Positions 1 to 5,640 of a stretch of DNA of 8,681 nucleotides are shown here, one piece after another. Below the pieces are notes generated by a model, which did no database searches, was not told where the DNA came from, and was given only the letters and a program-made list of their open reading frames with translations. The stretch comes from Spirochaetes bacterium RBG_16_67_19. Its GTDB lineage: Bacteria; Spirochaetota; Spirochaetia; SZUA-6; DRHE01. The stretch lies in NCBI GenBank assembly GCA_001829505.1, contig MIBK01000225.1, forward strand, positions 5,615-14,295, given 5' to 3'. Made by a program: the position numbers and the translations under genes. Positions within the stretch are counted from its first letter, which is position 1; every line of letters begins with the position of its first letter.

Positions 1-506
1 AAGTCCGAGAGGCCCAGCCAGCCGTTCCAGCGCAGGCCCAGCTCCGCGTGCCCGGCCAGGGAAAGATACTCGAAACCGTCCCCCCTGCCGTGGTCCAGCG
101 AATAATTGAGGAACAGAGCGTTGCGCGCGTCCCGCAGCACCTCGTGCTCGCTGCGGCGCCCGAAGGCGAGCTGCTGGGCGGCGAACAGCTCCGGCGCGGC
201 GGTGATCTGGAGGCCGGCCTCCTGCTCGTCAATGCGGAACTGCACGCCGGGGGCCAGGGAGCGCAGGGAAACCCGGCCGTCCCCGCCGGCGATGCCCTGC
301 GGAAGCTGGACCAGGCCAAGTCCGCGCAGCTCCTGCTCGGGCAACAGCACGTCCCCGTCCTCCGTGAGCTCGACGACGAGCTGTCCGCGCACCTGGGTGT
401 TCACCGTGACCTGCAGGAGCGCCTTGCCGGCGCCCTCCTGCGCCTGGAGGGCGAGGACGGGAAACGACAACGCCGCGGCGACGAGGAGGGCCCGTCCAGC
501 GGTCAT
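1..506 (-). CDS. Outer-membrane usher of Csu-like pilus, N-terminal part (3' end outside window)
   Basis: The 168 visible codons match the start of a fimbrial usher, the outer-membrane pore that takes chaperone-subunit complexes and assembles and secretes the pilus. Residues 1 to about 24 form a signal peptide (hydrophobic stretch ending near VLALQAQ). Next comes a usher N-terminal domain containing LLPEQELRGLGL, then the entry to the beta-barrel with FLNYSLDHGRGDGFEY followed by aromatic/glycine strands (GHAELGLRWNGW). The gene continues beyond the left edge, so its total length and any plug domain or downstream tip adhesin are not visible. The ATG lies 10 bases after the chaperone stop codon. 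The SD region is C-rich and poor, so translation probably depends on coupling to the chaperone gene. The identification rests on domain pattern plus context (pilins and chaperone directly upstream in the same transcript). Confidence 0.85.
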   Translation of the reverse strand, partial: MTAGRALLVAAALSFPVLALQAQEGAGKALLQVTVNTQVRGQLVVELTEDGDVLLPEQELRGLGLVQLPQGIAGGDGRVSLRSLAPGVQFRIDEQEAGLQITAAPELFAAQQLAFGRRSEHEVLRDARNALFLNYSLDHGRGDGFEYLSLAGHAELGLRWNGWLGLSD

Positions 507-516
507 GCGGGGGGCT

Positions 517-1299
517 TCAGGGGCGCGTGCGCGACTCGGTTGGCGGGGGAATGCACTGGGCGGGATCCACTTCGATCGTCCGCTCCAGGGAGCCCTCCTC
601 GGACTCGATGCTCACCAGGAGGCTGCGGCAGCGCTGGCAGCTATCCTGCGGCAGCGCGACGGCGAAGGAGCGCTCGATCCCGGGCAGCACGTACCAGCCC
701 ATGGCCTCCTGCACGAACTCCTCGCGGTCGTCCTGGCCGCGCCCGATCACGCGGATTTTCTTCAGCAGCAGGTGGGTGTTGCCCGTGTTGAGGACCTGCA
801 GCAGCGCGCTGCCCTGCCGCAGCTGGGCCCCAGAAATGGCGGCCTGCGGCCTGGGCTTGGGCACGCTCAGGAAGACCGGCAGGCTGATCTCGATGGCCAC
901 CCGCAGGACCGTTTCCCCCGGCTTGGCCACCGGCAGCTCGCGGATGAACAGGCGGTAGGCGGTTTCCGTCTCCGCCGGCTGCGGCTTGTCCAGGCCCAGG
1001 CGGACGATGCGCTCCTGCCCGACGCCGATCTTCACCAGGCGGGGGAAGAAGACCAGGTCCGTGGTCGGCTCCAGCCGGTCCCGTCCCTGCTCGTCCTGGC
1101 TCCAGCGCATGGCCTGCAGCTGGACGGTCAGTTCCTCCTCGCCGGTATTGCTGACGGTGAGGGTGGCGCGCGGATTGCCGGCCTCCAGGTACACGTAGAC
1201 CGGGACCACCTGGAAGGCCCCGGCCTCCAGTTGCGGGCCGGAAGCCGCCCACCACAGCGCGGCCAGCAGGCCAGGAAGAACGGATCGTCGGATGCCCAT
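517..1299 (-). CDS. Periplasmic pilus chaperone, PapD-like (CsuC type)
   Basis: A 260-residue periplasmic chaperone that would cap pilin subunits by donor-strand complementation and deliver them to the usher. A signal peptide covers about residues 1-27. The first immunoglobulin-like domain contains a long N-terminal strand (VVPVYVYLEAG), ATLTVSNTGEEEL, FFPRLVKIGVGQERIVRL and the family signature YRLFIRELP at about residues 115-123. The second domain follows (ALLQVLNTGNTHLLLKKIRV). I chose ATG 1299 rather than the in-frame GTG at 1308: the SD GGAGG sits 8 bases before the ATG but directly abuts the GTG, which could not then use it. Odd points: cysteines at residues 221 and 224 (DSCQRC) and another at 249. 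The gene lies a short distance after pilin 2 and 10 bases before the usher, the usual order pilins-chaperone-usher. Confidence 0.9.
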   Translation of the reverse strand: MGIRRSVLPGLLAALWWAASGPQLEAGAFQVVPVYVYLEAGNPRATLTVSNTGEEELTVQLQAMRWSQDEQGRDRLEPTTDLVFFPRLVKIGVGQERIVRLGLDKPQPAETETAYRLFIRELPVAKPGETVLRVAIEISLPVFLSVPKPRPQAAISGAQLRQGSALLQVLNTGNTHLLLKKIRVIGRGQDDREEFVQEAMGWYVLPGIERSFAVALPQDSCQRCRSLLVSIESEEGSLERTIEVDPAQCIPPPTESRTRP

Positions 1300-1321
1300 C
1301 TTGCCCACCTCCCCAGACGGC

Positions 1322-1831
1322 TCAGTAATGGATCGTGACCGTCACCACATCGCTGTAGCGCCCCGGGGTCGACATCTCCTCCAGGGCGAACAACCTGCCG
1401 TAGACCGTGAACTCCTGGTGCCTGCCGGTTCCCGCCGCGGCCAGGCTGCCGCCCCCGGGGTAGGTGCCGGCGAAGTCCCCGTCCCCCCAGAGCAAGGTGC
1501 GGGCCGGATCCTTCCATAGATCGTAGCTCAGCGTGTCCAGGCCCCCCTGCTGCCGGAGGCGGCGTCCGCCCGCTGCGCCGTTCTGCCCGGCGTCCAGGGT
1601 GATGGCGTAGGCCACCCCCTTGGCCGCGCGCACGACAATGAGGGTCGTCGCCTCGTACAGGCCGGGCGCGCCGATGCGACCGAAGCGCAGGGGCGAAACG
1701 GAGAGCTGGGCGGAGGCGACCACGGTGGCGGCCGCCGACAGCGAAGAGCTTTGCGCCCAGCCACGGGCCGAGGCGGCCAGCCCGAGGACCAGGACCGCGG
1801 CGAAGAAGCCCGTGACCCGCCTGCGTCTCAT
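1322..1831 (-). CDS. Spore coat U (SCPU) domain pilin subunit 2
   Basis: A secreted 169-residue SCPU-family subunit, the pilin class of Csu-type archaic chaperone-usher pili. A basic N-terminus (MRRRR) leads into a hydrophobic signal peptide that probably ends at GWA-Q (about residue 26). The mature part has LSVSPLRFGRIG, then GVAYAITLDAGQNG, a WGDGDFAGTY segment, a GTG turn and the C-terminal strand YSDVVTVTIHY, the typical SCPU ending. The same WGD-DFA-Y...GTG...DTV pattern occurs in pilin 1, so the two are paralogues. There is no cysteine anywhere in the protein; where many SCPU proteins have Cys-Thr before the GTPY-like strand this one has VVRAAKG. I chose the start at 1831 rather than the in-frame ATG at 1876: the upstream ATG falls in the loop of a strong hairpin and has no SD, while 1831 has a purine stretch (AAGGCAGG) before it and begins a proper signal peptide. 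Confidence 0.85.
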   Translation of the reverse strand: MRRRRVTGFFAAVLVLGLAASARGWAQSSSLSAAATVVASAQLSVSPLRFGRIGAPGLYEATTLIVVRAAKGVAYAITLDAGQNGAAGGRRLRQQGGLDTLSYDLWKDPARTLLWGDGDFAGTYPGGGSLAAAGTGRHQEFTVYGRLFALEEMSTPGRYSDVVTVTIHY

Positions 1832-1865
1832 GCGCCTGCCTTTTTTGCCGAATACGGCGGGGAAA

Positions 1866-1884
1866 CCGCGGGCCATTCCCGCGG
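1866..1884 (-). other. Intercistronic hairpin between the two pilin genes
   Basis: A perfect 7-bp inverted repeat (CCGCGGG / CCCGCGG) with a 5-base loop lies between the pilin 1 stop and the pilin 2 start. In the direction of transcription the stem is followed by only three T residues and then C, so it is at best a weak terminator. It could instead act as a 3' stability barrier or partial attenuator that sets the ratio of pilin 1 to the downstream genes. A second, shorter dyad (GCCG-4-CGGC, 1847-1858) lies next to it, just ahead of the A-rich ribosome-binding region of pilin 2. The structure is seen; the function is inferred. Confidence 0.5.
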
Positions 1885-1916
1885 ATCCCCCGGCCGCTTT
1901 GAGTCTATGGAAAAAG

Positions 1917-2417
1917 TCAGTAGTACAGGGTCAGGGTCACCGTATCCTGGTACCAGCCCAGAGGAGAGTCTCCCGCAGCGCTGCTTACGAAAAGCTGCCC
2001 GGCGATGACATGGCCCACCGGAGTTCCAGTGCCCGCGCCGGCGATGCTGCTGCCATAAACGTAGCTGTTGGCGAAGTCGTTGTCACCCCACTCGGCGAAA
2101 CCCCCACCCGGCTTCAGCAGGGCATACTGGACCAGGTACCCGCTGTTCTCGACGTTTCGCCAGGCATTGGCCAGGTGAAGTCCTGCATTGGCGGCCAGGT
2201 TGTAAGGCGTTTCAGCCGGTACGGTCACCCATACCGTGGTCTCTGCGTACTCTACCGGGTCACCGCCCGTGGTGAAATTGCCGAAATACATGTTGCCCGA
2301 GTTGATTGCGGCCCAGCCGGCGTTGTAGGCGAGCACGTACATGTAGTCCGTATCTTGGGCGAAGGCTACCGTGCACAGGGCCAGGCTCAAGAGCGCTACC
2401 AGCCAGATTCTCTTCAT
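1917..2417 (-). CDS. Spore coat U (SCPU) domain pilin subunit 1, promoter-proximal
   Basis: A secreted 166-residue pilin, first gene of the operon and therefore a candidate major shaft subunit. The signal peptide is clear: MKR, hydrophobic core, AFA-Q cleavage at about residue 20. The mature protein is rich in Tyr, Asn, Gly and Ala and poor in charge. It contains MYFGNFTTGG near its N-terminus, VWVTVPAETPYNLAANAG (the TPY strand of SCPU domains), EWGDNDFANSYVYGSS, GAGTGTP and the terminal strand WYQDTVTLTLYY. The mature part has no cysteine, although SCPU domains commonly carry a disulfide. The ATG has a good SD (AAGGAG, 7 bases upstream). Base composition looks less GC-rich than in the neighbouring genes, which could reflect codon choice for high expression or a separate origin. 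Confidence 0.87.
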   Translation of the reverse strand: MKRIWLVALLSLALCTVAFAQDTDYMYVLAYNAGWAAINSGNMYFGNFTTGGDPVEYAETTVWVTVPAETPYNLAANAGLHLANAWRNVENSGYLVQYALLKPGGGFAEWGDNDFANSYVYGSSIAGAGTGTPVGHVIAGQLFVSSAAGDSPLGWYQDTVTLTLYY

Positions 2418-2602
2418 GCAATTGCTCCTTGTGTTACGACGTAAGAATCACGACCTGAAAGCAGACTCGAAACAACCAGTGGAATGTACAGTCACATCGG
2501 CATGTCGGGTACCCCTCCTCTCGTGCGCGGTGCTTCTATCCGGGCAAGATGACAGCCTTCGGCAGAAGCGGACGCAGGCTATATCTTATCAACATAGTCA
2601 TG
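2418..2602 (-). promoter_or_regulatory. Long 5' leader of pilus operon
   Basis: About 185 nt lie between the predicted transcription start (near 2602) and the pilin 1 ATG. The stretch contains the SD (2425-2430 on the complement) and, 3 bases farther upstream, an 11-bp dyad TTACGACGTAA (2434-2444) that could be an operator or small hairpin. A short hairpin (ACAT-4-ATGT) lies at 2494-2505, and a CTTC-4-GAAG stem at about 2554-2565. I looked for a GEMM-type cyclic-di-GMP riboswitch and did not find its conserved loops. No small reading frame stands out. Regulation through this leader is inference only. Confidence 0.35.
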
Positions 2603-2608
2603 ATTGCC

Positions 2609-2638
2609 AGTATACGTATTTGCCTTGGGTGTCGTCAA
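2609..2638 (-). promoter_or_regulatory. Sigma70-like promoter of pilus operon
   Basis: On the minus strand a -35 hexamer TTGACG (2633-2638) is followed by an 18-base spacer and a -10 hexamer TATACT (2609-2614); each matches the consensus at five of six positions. The element lies in one of the few AT-rich islands of the window (about 2580-2645), upstream of the first pilin gene and in the correct orientation. The predicted start is near 2602. Confidence 0.6.
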
Positions 2639-2664
2639 CAACGATCAATCGCCGCTGCGTCCGC

Positions 2665-2693
2665 TTGAACCGCATCGGCCGCGAGAGTAGGGT
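2665..2693 (+). promoter_or_regulatory. Possible promoter of the remnant gene, near-leaderless
   Basis: TTGAAC (2665-2670), a 17-base spacer and TAGGGT (2688-2693) lie 7 bases before ATG 2701. The -10 match is moderate. The element is listed because its geometry repeats that of the promoters at 3133-3161 and 5603-5631, which lie 8 and 9 bases before their ATG codons. It diverges from the pilus promoter at 2609-2638. Confidence 0.35.
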
Positions 2694-2700
2694 AAGCGGG

Positions 2701-3136
2701 ATGGAGGCCAAGCGCAAAGGCGCCCTGGCCGGCTTGAAAGCCCGAAACGCACCCCTACCGCAAGTGGCTGGAGCCGCACTGCACGCTGGCAGCCTGGCCC
2801 TGATCGACACCCGCCGGGCGACCCTCGGCTCCTGCCGCTGCGCGACCAGGTGTACGATTGGCTGCTGGACCCGGCGCAGCTGGAGTTCCGCCAGTCACTC
2901 CTGATCCCGGGGCAGGAGGACCGTTTCCGTCGCTGCGCCGCTGGAGCTGCAGGCCGCCAAGCAGCGCCCCCCGACGGCGGCTTCCCGCTGGAGGCGGGCA
3001 ACGCCGCGACCAGCCAGCGCCTCGTCACGCGCGGGGTCGCGCGGATTGGGGCCCTTGAGGCAAAACGCGGACCAATCCCCTGGTCAGCCTCGAGGCGCTG
3101 GGCGTGCTGAAGCAGTCCGGCCCGCGGGCTGGTTGA
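2701..3136 (+). pseudogene. Frameshifted remnant of an unrecognised gene
   Basis: There is no intact frame, but protein-like stretches follow each other in different frames of the plus strand. One starts at ATG 2701 (MEAKRKGALAGLKARN). A second, around 2820-3060, includes LPLRDQVYDWLLDPAQLEF, RQSLLIPGQEDRFR and ATSQRLVTRGVARIGALEAK. A third, from about 3072, reads PLVSLEALGVLKQSGPRAG and stops at 3134-3136. Restoring one reading frame needs at least two or three shifts. I do not recognise the family; the pieces do not look like a common transposase. Alternatively this is non-coding GC-rich sequence and the stretches are chance. Its stop overlaps the -35 box of the next promoter. Confidence 0.3.
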
Positions 3137-3161
3137 AGCCATCGGGCCGCCGGGCTATGAT
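3133..3161 (+). promoter_or_regulatory. Promoter of the AhpD-like/M50 operon, predicted leaderless
   Basis: TTGAAG (3133-3138), a 17-base spacer and TATGAT (3156-3161) form a good sigma70-type promoter. The -10 box ends only 8 bases before ATG 3170, so transcription would begin at or within two or three bases of the start codon. No convincing SD lies in those bases, consistent with a leaderless mRNA. Confidence 0.6.
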
Positions 3162-3169
3162 GGGGCCGC

Positions 3170-3523
3170 ATGGACCCGGAAGACCGGCAGAAGATCGAGA
3201 AGATCATCGCGGACCGCAAGAAAGCCCACGGCCGCCTGGTGCAGGGCGGCTCGGGTGTGTACAAGGCCTTCCTTGAAATGGAGAAGGCGGCCTACACCCC
3301 GGGCAGCCTGTCCACGGCGCAAAAGGAGCTGATCGCGGTGGGCATCGCCGTGGTCATCAACTGCGAGTCCTGCATGGAGTGGCACATCCATCAGGCCCTC
3401 CTTTCGGGGGCCACCCGGGAACAGGTTCTGGAGGCCATCGACGTGGGCATCGAGTTCGGCGGCGGCCCGGCCACGGTGTCCACGCGGTTTGCGCTGAAGG
3501 TGCTGGAGTACTATCAGGCATGA
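3170..3523 (+). CDS. Carboxymuconolactone decarboxylase family / AhpD-like protein
   Basis: A 117-residue helical protein of the CMD/AhpD superfamily. Residues 60-72 carry the redox motif CxxCxxxH (Cys65, Cys68, His72 in NCESCMEWH), the signature of AhpD-like proteins that use a Cys pair for peroxide or disulfide chemistry, as opposed to true decarboxylases that lack it. The length fits the small single-domain members. The tail GGGPATVSTRFALKVLEYY is typical of the family. It is probably cytosolic; the substrate is unknown. It is the first gene of a five-gene operon, and its stop overlaps the next start (ATGA). Two other ATGs just upstream (3157, 3160) are out of frame, so 3170 is the start. 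Confidence 0.88.
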   Translation: MDPEDRQKIEKIIADRKKAHGRLVQGGSGVYKAFLEMEKAAYTPGSLSTAQKELIAVGIAVVINCESCMEWHIHQALLSGATREQVLEAIDVGIEFGGGPATVSTRFALKVLEYYQA

Positions 3524-4404
3524 GCCGCACCGCTGGAAGCAGAGCTGCTTTCTGGCTGGCGCTCCTGGTCGCCGCGCTGGCGATGGCGGCCTCCGGCGCA
3601 GGGCTTCTGTGCGGCCGCGGAAGCGGTCCGTGGGAGTTCTTCACCCTGCGAGGGGGGGTCGCGCGGATGTTCGGGCGGGGCCTGTACCGTTACGACACGC
3701 TGTTAACGGGCGCCGGCTTCCGGGGACAGGACCTGGCGACCCTCTCCCTGGGCGTGCCGGCGCTGGTGCTTGCCGCCGCGTTGCACCGCCGGGGTTCCCT
3801 GCGAGGCAGCGCCCTGCTGCTGGGTGTCCTGGGCTGGTTCCTGTACGCCTACGCCTCCATGTCCCTGGGCGCCGCTTACAACCCGCTGTTCCTCCTCTAC
3901 GTGGCCCTCTTCTCCGCGAGCTTCTTCGCCCTGGCCGCGACCTTCGCTTCCCTGGAGCTGGACGCCGGCCGCCTCCCGCGGCGGGGTCCGGCCGTGTTCC
4001 TGTTCGCCGGCGGGGCGCTGACCCTCGTGGTCTGGTTGGCCCCTTTGCTGCAGGCCCTGGCCGCGGGCCGTCCGCCGAAGCTGCTGGCCAGCTACACCAC
4101 CCTGGTCACCGACGTGCTGGACCTGGGGCTGATCACCCCGGCCGCGATCATGGGGGGGATCCTGATCCTGCACCGCTCCGCGCTGGGATACCGGATCGCC
4201 TTCGCGCTGCTGGGTATCATCCTGTTTCTCCTGCCGGCGATCGTGCTGAGCACCGTGTTCCAGCTACGGGCCGGAGTTGACTTCACCGCTGGGGAGGTCA
4301 TCGGCCCCATTGCCGGCTTCGCGGCCCTGGGCTTGTCCGCCGTCTGGGTCCTGGCGGCGATTGTATCGAAGATCCCGGCGGTGAACCGGAAGGCAGGAGG
4401 TTGA
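3520..4404 (+). CDS. Uncharacterised eight-helix inner-membrane protein
   Basis: A 294-residue integral membrane protein. Hydrophobic segments are visible at about residues 11-31, 71-89, 97-116, 120-145, 157-181, 198-217, 225-247 and 261-283, separated by short Arg-rich loops (RRGSLRG, DAGRLPRRG). The loop after helix 1 holds GRGLYRYDTLLTGAGFRGQD, and helices 3-4 contain WFLYAYASMSLGAAYNPLFLLYV, which look like conserved family positions, but I cannot name a domain. No catalytic motif or transporter signature is visible. The start overlaps the previous stop by four bases (ATGA). No strong SD is present, so translational coupling is likely. A membrane role linked to the M50 protease encoded three genes downstream is possible but unproven. 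Confidence 0.85.
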   Translation: MSRTAGSRAAFWLALLVAALAMAASGAGLLCGRGSGPWEFFTLRGGVARMFGRGLYRYDTLLTGAGFRGQDLATLSLGVPALVLAAALHRRGSLRGSALLLGVLGWFLYAYASMSLGAAYNPLFLLYVALFSASFFALAATFASLELDAGRLPRRGPAVFLFAGGALTLVVWLAPLLQALAAGRPPKLLASYTTLVTDVLDLGLITPAAIMGGILILHRSALGYRIAFALLGIILFLLPAIVLSTVFQLRAGVDFTAGEVIGPIAGFAALGLSAVWVLAAIVSKIPAVNRKAGG

Positions 4405-4405
4405 A

Positions 4406-4609
4406 ATGCAGCTGCCCGCGCGGGCGGACATCAAGCCCGGGTTGAAAGTGGCCATCGTGCGCAAAGAGGATCAGCGCACCGGCCGGCTCACAGAAGGCGT
4501 GGTGCGGGATATCCTGACCAGCTCCCCGCACCATCCTCACGGCATCAAGGTCCGCCTGGAGAGCGGGGAGGTGGGCCGGGTGAAGTCCCTGTTATTGGAG
4601 CAGGCATGA
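4406..4609 (+). CDS. ywbE: YwbE family protein
   Basis: A 67-residue basic protein matching the YwbE family (DUF2196), named after Bacillus subtilis YwbE. The recognisable core is IKPGLKVAIVRKEDQRTGRLTEGVVRDILTSSP (residues about 9-41) followed by HPHGIKVRLESGEVGRVKSLL. The fold looks like a small KOW/SH3-like beta domain with the pattern G-x-V-x-x-V-L-T-x-S-x-x-H-x-x-G-I-K-V; no molecular function is established for the family. A strong AGGAGG SD (4395-4400) sits 5 bases before the ATG, the best SD in this operon. The gene starts one base after the preceding stop and overlaps the next gene by four bases. Confidence 0.9.
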   Translation: MQLPARADIKPGLKVAIVRKEDQRTGRLTEGVVRDILTSSPHHPHGIKVRLESGEVGRVKSLLLEQA

Positions 4610-4926
4610 GCGCAGAAGAAGCGAAGGTCCGCTATCTGATCGTGCACCTGCCGGGACCGCTGTGGCGGGCGGGGGTGCCCTTCCGGGAGCAGCCCGGGGT
4701 CCAGGCGCACGTGGAGCATTACCGCCGGCTGGAGTCCAGCGGCAAGCTGGAGAAGGGCGGGCCGTTCGTGGAGGGCGCTCTGGGCGGGATGATGATCCCG
4801 GTGGCGGGCCTGGGCAAGGAGGAGCTGCGGCGTTTCGCCGCCCAGGACCCCGCGGTGAAGGCCGGCCTGCTGAACTTCGAGGTGTGGGGCTGGTACGTGG
4901 CCATGGAAAGGGCCGCAGGCCGTTGA
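4606..4926 (+). CDS. YciI-like (YCII domain) protein
   Basis: A 106-residue protein with the ferredoxin-like YCII domain pattern. A first strand (RYLIVHLPGPLW) is followed by His35 in VQAHVEHYRRLESSGKLEKGGPF, then a middle strand GGMMIPVAGLGKEEL, and FAAQDPAVKAGLLNFEVWGWYVAM at the end. The central His and the D-P-A-V...GLL motif are the family hallmarks. YciI relatives include small enzymes acting on aromatic or lactone compounds, but most are uncharacterised, so no reaction is assigned. It is cytosolic by sequence. It overlaps the YwbE stop by four bases, and its stop shares one base with the next start (TGATG). Confidence 0.8.
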   Translation: MSAEEAKVRYLIVHLPGPLWRAGVPFREQPGVQAHVEHYRRLESSGKLEKGGPFVEGALGGMMIPVAGLGKEELRRFAAQDPAVKAGLLNFEVWGWYVAMERAAGR

Positions 4927-5573
4927 TGTTCGGCCTGTCGCCCGCGGAGCTGCTGAAAGTCGTGCCGGCGATCCTGTTCGGGCTCACCGTGCACGAGTTG
5001 AGCCACGCCTGGGCCGCGCTGCGGCTGGGCGACGACACGCCGCGGCTGATGGGCAGGCTGACCTGGAATCCGCTGAAACACGTCGACCTGTTCGGTTTCA
5101 TCATGCTGGTGGTGGCCGGCTTCGGCTGGGCCAAGCCGGTGATGATCAACCGGGCCAACCTGAAAAAGCCGGTCCGGGACGACATCCTCATCGCCCTGGC
5201 TGGCCCGTTTTCCAACCTGGCCTGCGCCCTGCTGCTGGTCCTGTTGTTGAAGGGCGTGGTGGCCCTGGTGCCCTTCGGCTCCCGCGAGAGCTTCCAGGCC
5301 GTCACCTCGGTCTTCCTGGTCTTCATCGGCATCAACGTCTCCCTGGGCCTGTTCAACCTGCTGCCCATCCCGCCCCTGGACGGGTCGCACGTGGTGGCCG
5401 GGGCGCTGGCCGCGAAGAGCGCCGCCGGGGCCGCCGTGTACTTCCGCTACGGCTCCTACGCCCTGCTGGCCCTGATCCTGCTGGAACGGATTCTACATAC
5501 GGAAATCCTGCCCGTCGGCCGGGCGGTAGGCTGGGTGGTGCGGCTGCTGCTGCGCCTGGTGGGTCTGGCCTGA
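4926..5573 (+). CDS. Site-2 protease family (M50) intramembrane metalloprotease
   Basis: A 215-residue membrane protein. The zinc-binding HExxH motif is HELSH (His23, Glu24, His27) in the first transmembrane segment. The third zinc ligand sits in NLLPIPPLDG (Asn144 to Gly153, Asp152). Further family features are LAGPFSNLACA at about 91-101 and FGWAKPVMIN at 66-75. There is no PDZ domain and the protein is about half the length of RseP-type enzymes, so it belongs to the small S2P group that carries only the catalytic core. Such proteases cut membrane proteins within the bilayer; the substrate is unknown. It is the last gene of the operon. No convincing hairpin-plus-T terminator follows in the 67 bases before the next ATG. 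Confidence 0.92.
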   Translation: MFGLSPAELLKVVPAILFGLTVHELSHAWAALRLGDDTPRLMGRLTWNPLKHVDLFGFIMLVVAGFGWAKPVMINRANLKKPVRDDILIALAGPFSNLACALLLVLLLKGVVALVPFGSRESFQAVTSVFLVFIGINVSLGLFNLLPIPPLDGSHVVAGALAAKSAAGAAVYFRYGSYALLALILLERILHTEILPVGRAVGWVVRLLLRLVGLA

Positions 5574-5602
5574 GTCCATCCACCGGCGCGCGCGTCCGCG
5601 GC

Positions 5603-5631
5603 TTGCTTGCCGATGCGGGAAGCTCTACAAT
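5603..5631 (+). promoter_or_regulatory. Promoter of the kinase/asparaginase-domain/racemase operon, predicted leaderless
   Basis: TTGCTT (5603-5608), a 17-base spacer and TACAAT (5626-5631) resemble a sigma70 promoter. The -10 box ends 9 bases before ATG 5641, so the transcript would have a leader of only a few bases. A short dyad (CGGC-6-GCCG) overlaps the -35 box. Confidence 0.5.
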
Positions 5632-5640
5632 GAGACCAAG

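Noticed and set aside
1300..1308. GTG 1308 as chaperone start
   Set aside because: The SD GGAGG directly abuts this codon, leaving no spacing, whereas it is 8 bases from ATG 1299.
106..1338. Long plus-strand open frame (about 410 codons) opposite the usher and chaperone
   Set aside because: It has the low-complexity Arg/Ala/Gly/Gln composition of a GC-rich shadow frame, has no recognisable domain, and lies antisense to two well-supported pilus genes.
2418..2602. Cyclic-di-GMP (GEMM) riboswitch in the pilus leader
   Set aside because: The leader holds a CCGAAGG-like segment, but the conserved GEMM loop sequences and paired arms are not found.
2640..3170. Insertion sequence remnant
   Set aside because: No terminal inverted repeats, target duplications or transposase motifs were seen. 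The coding-like segments do not resemble a transposase I know.
5574..5640. Rho-independent terminator after the M50 gene
   Set aside because: Only a 4-bp dyad is present, without a T tract, and it overlaps the next promoter.
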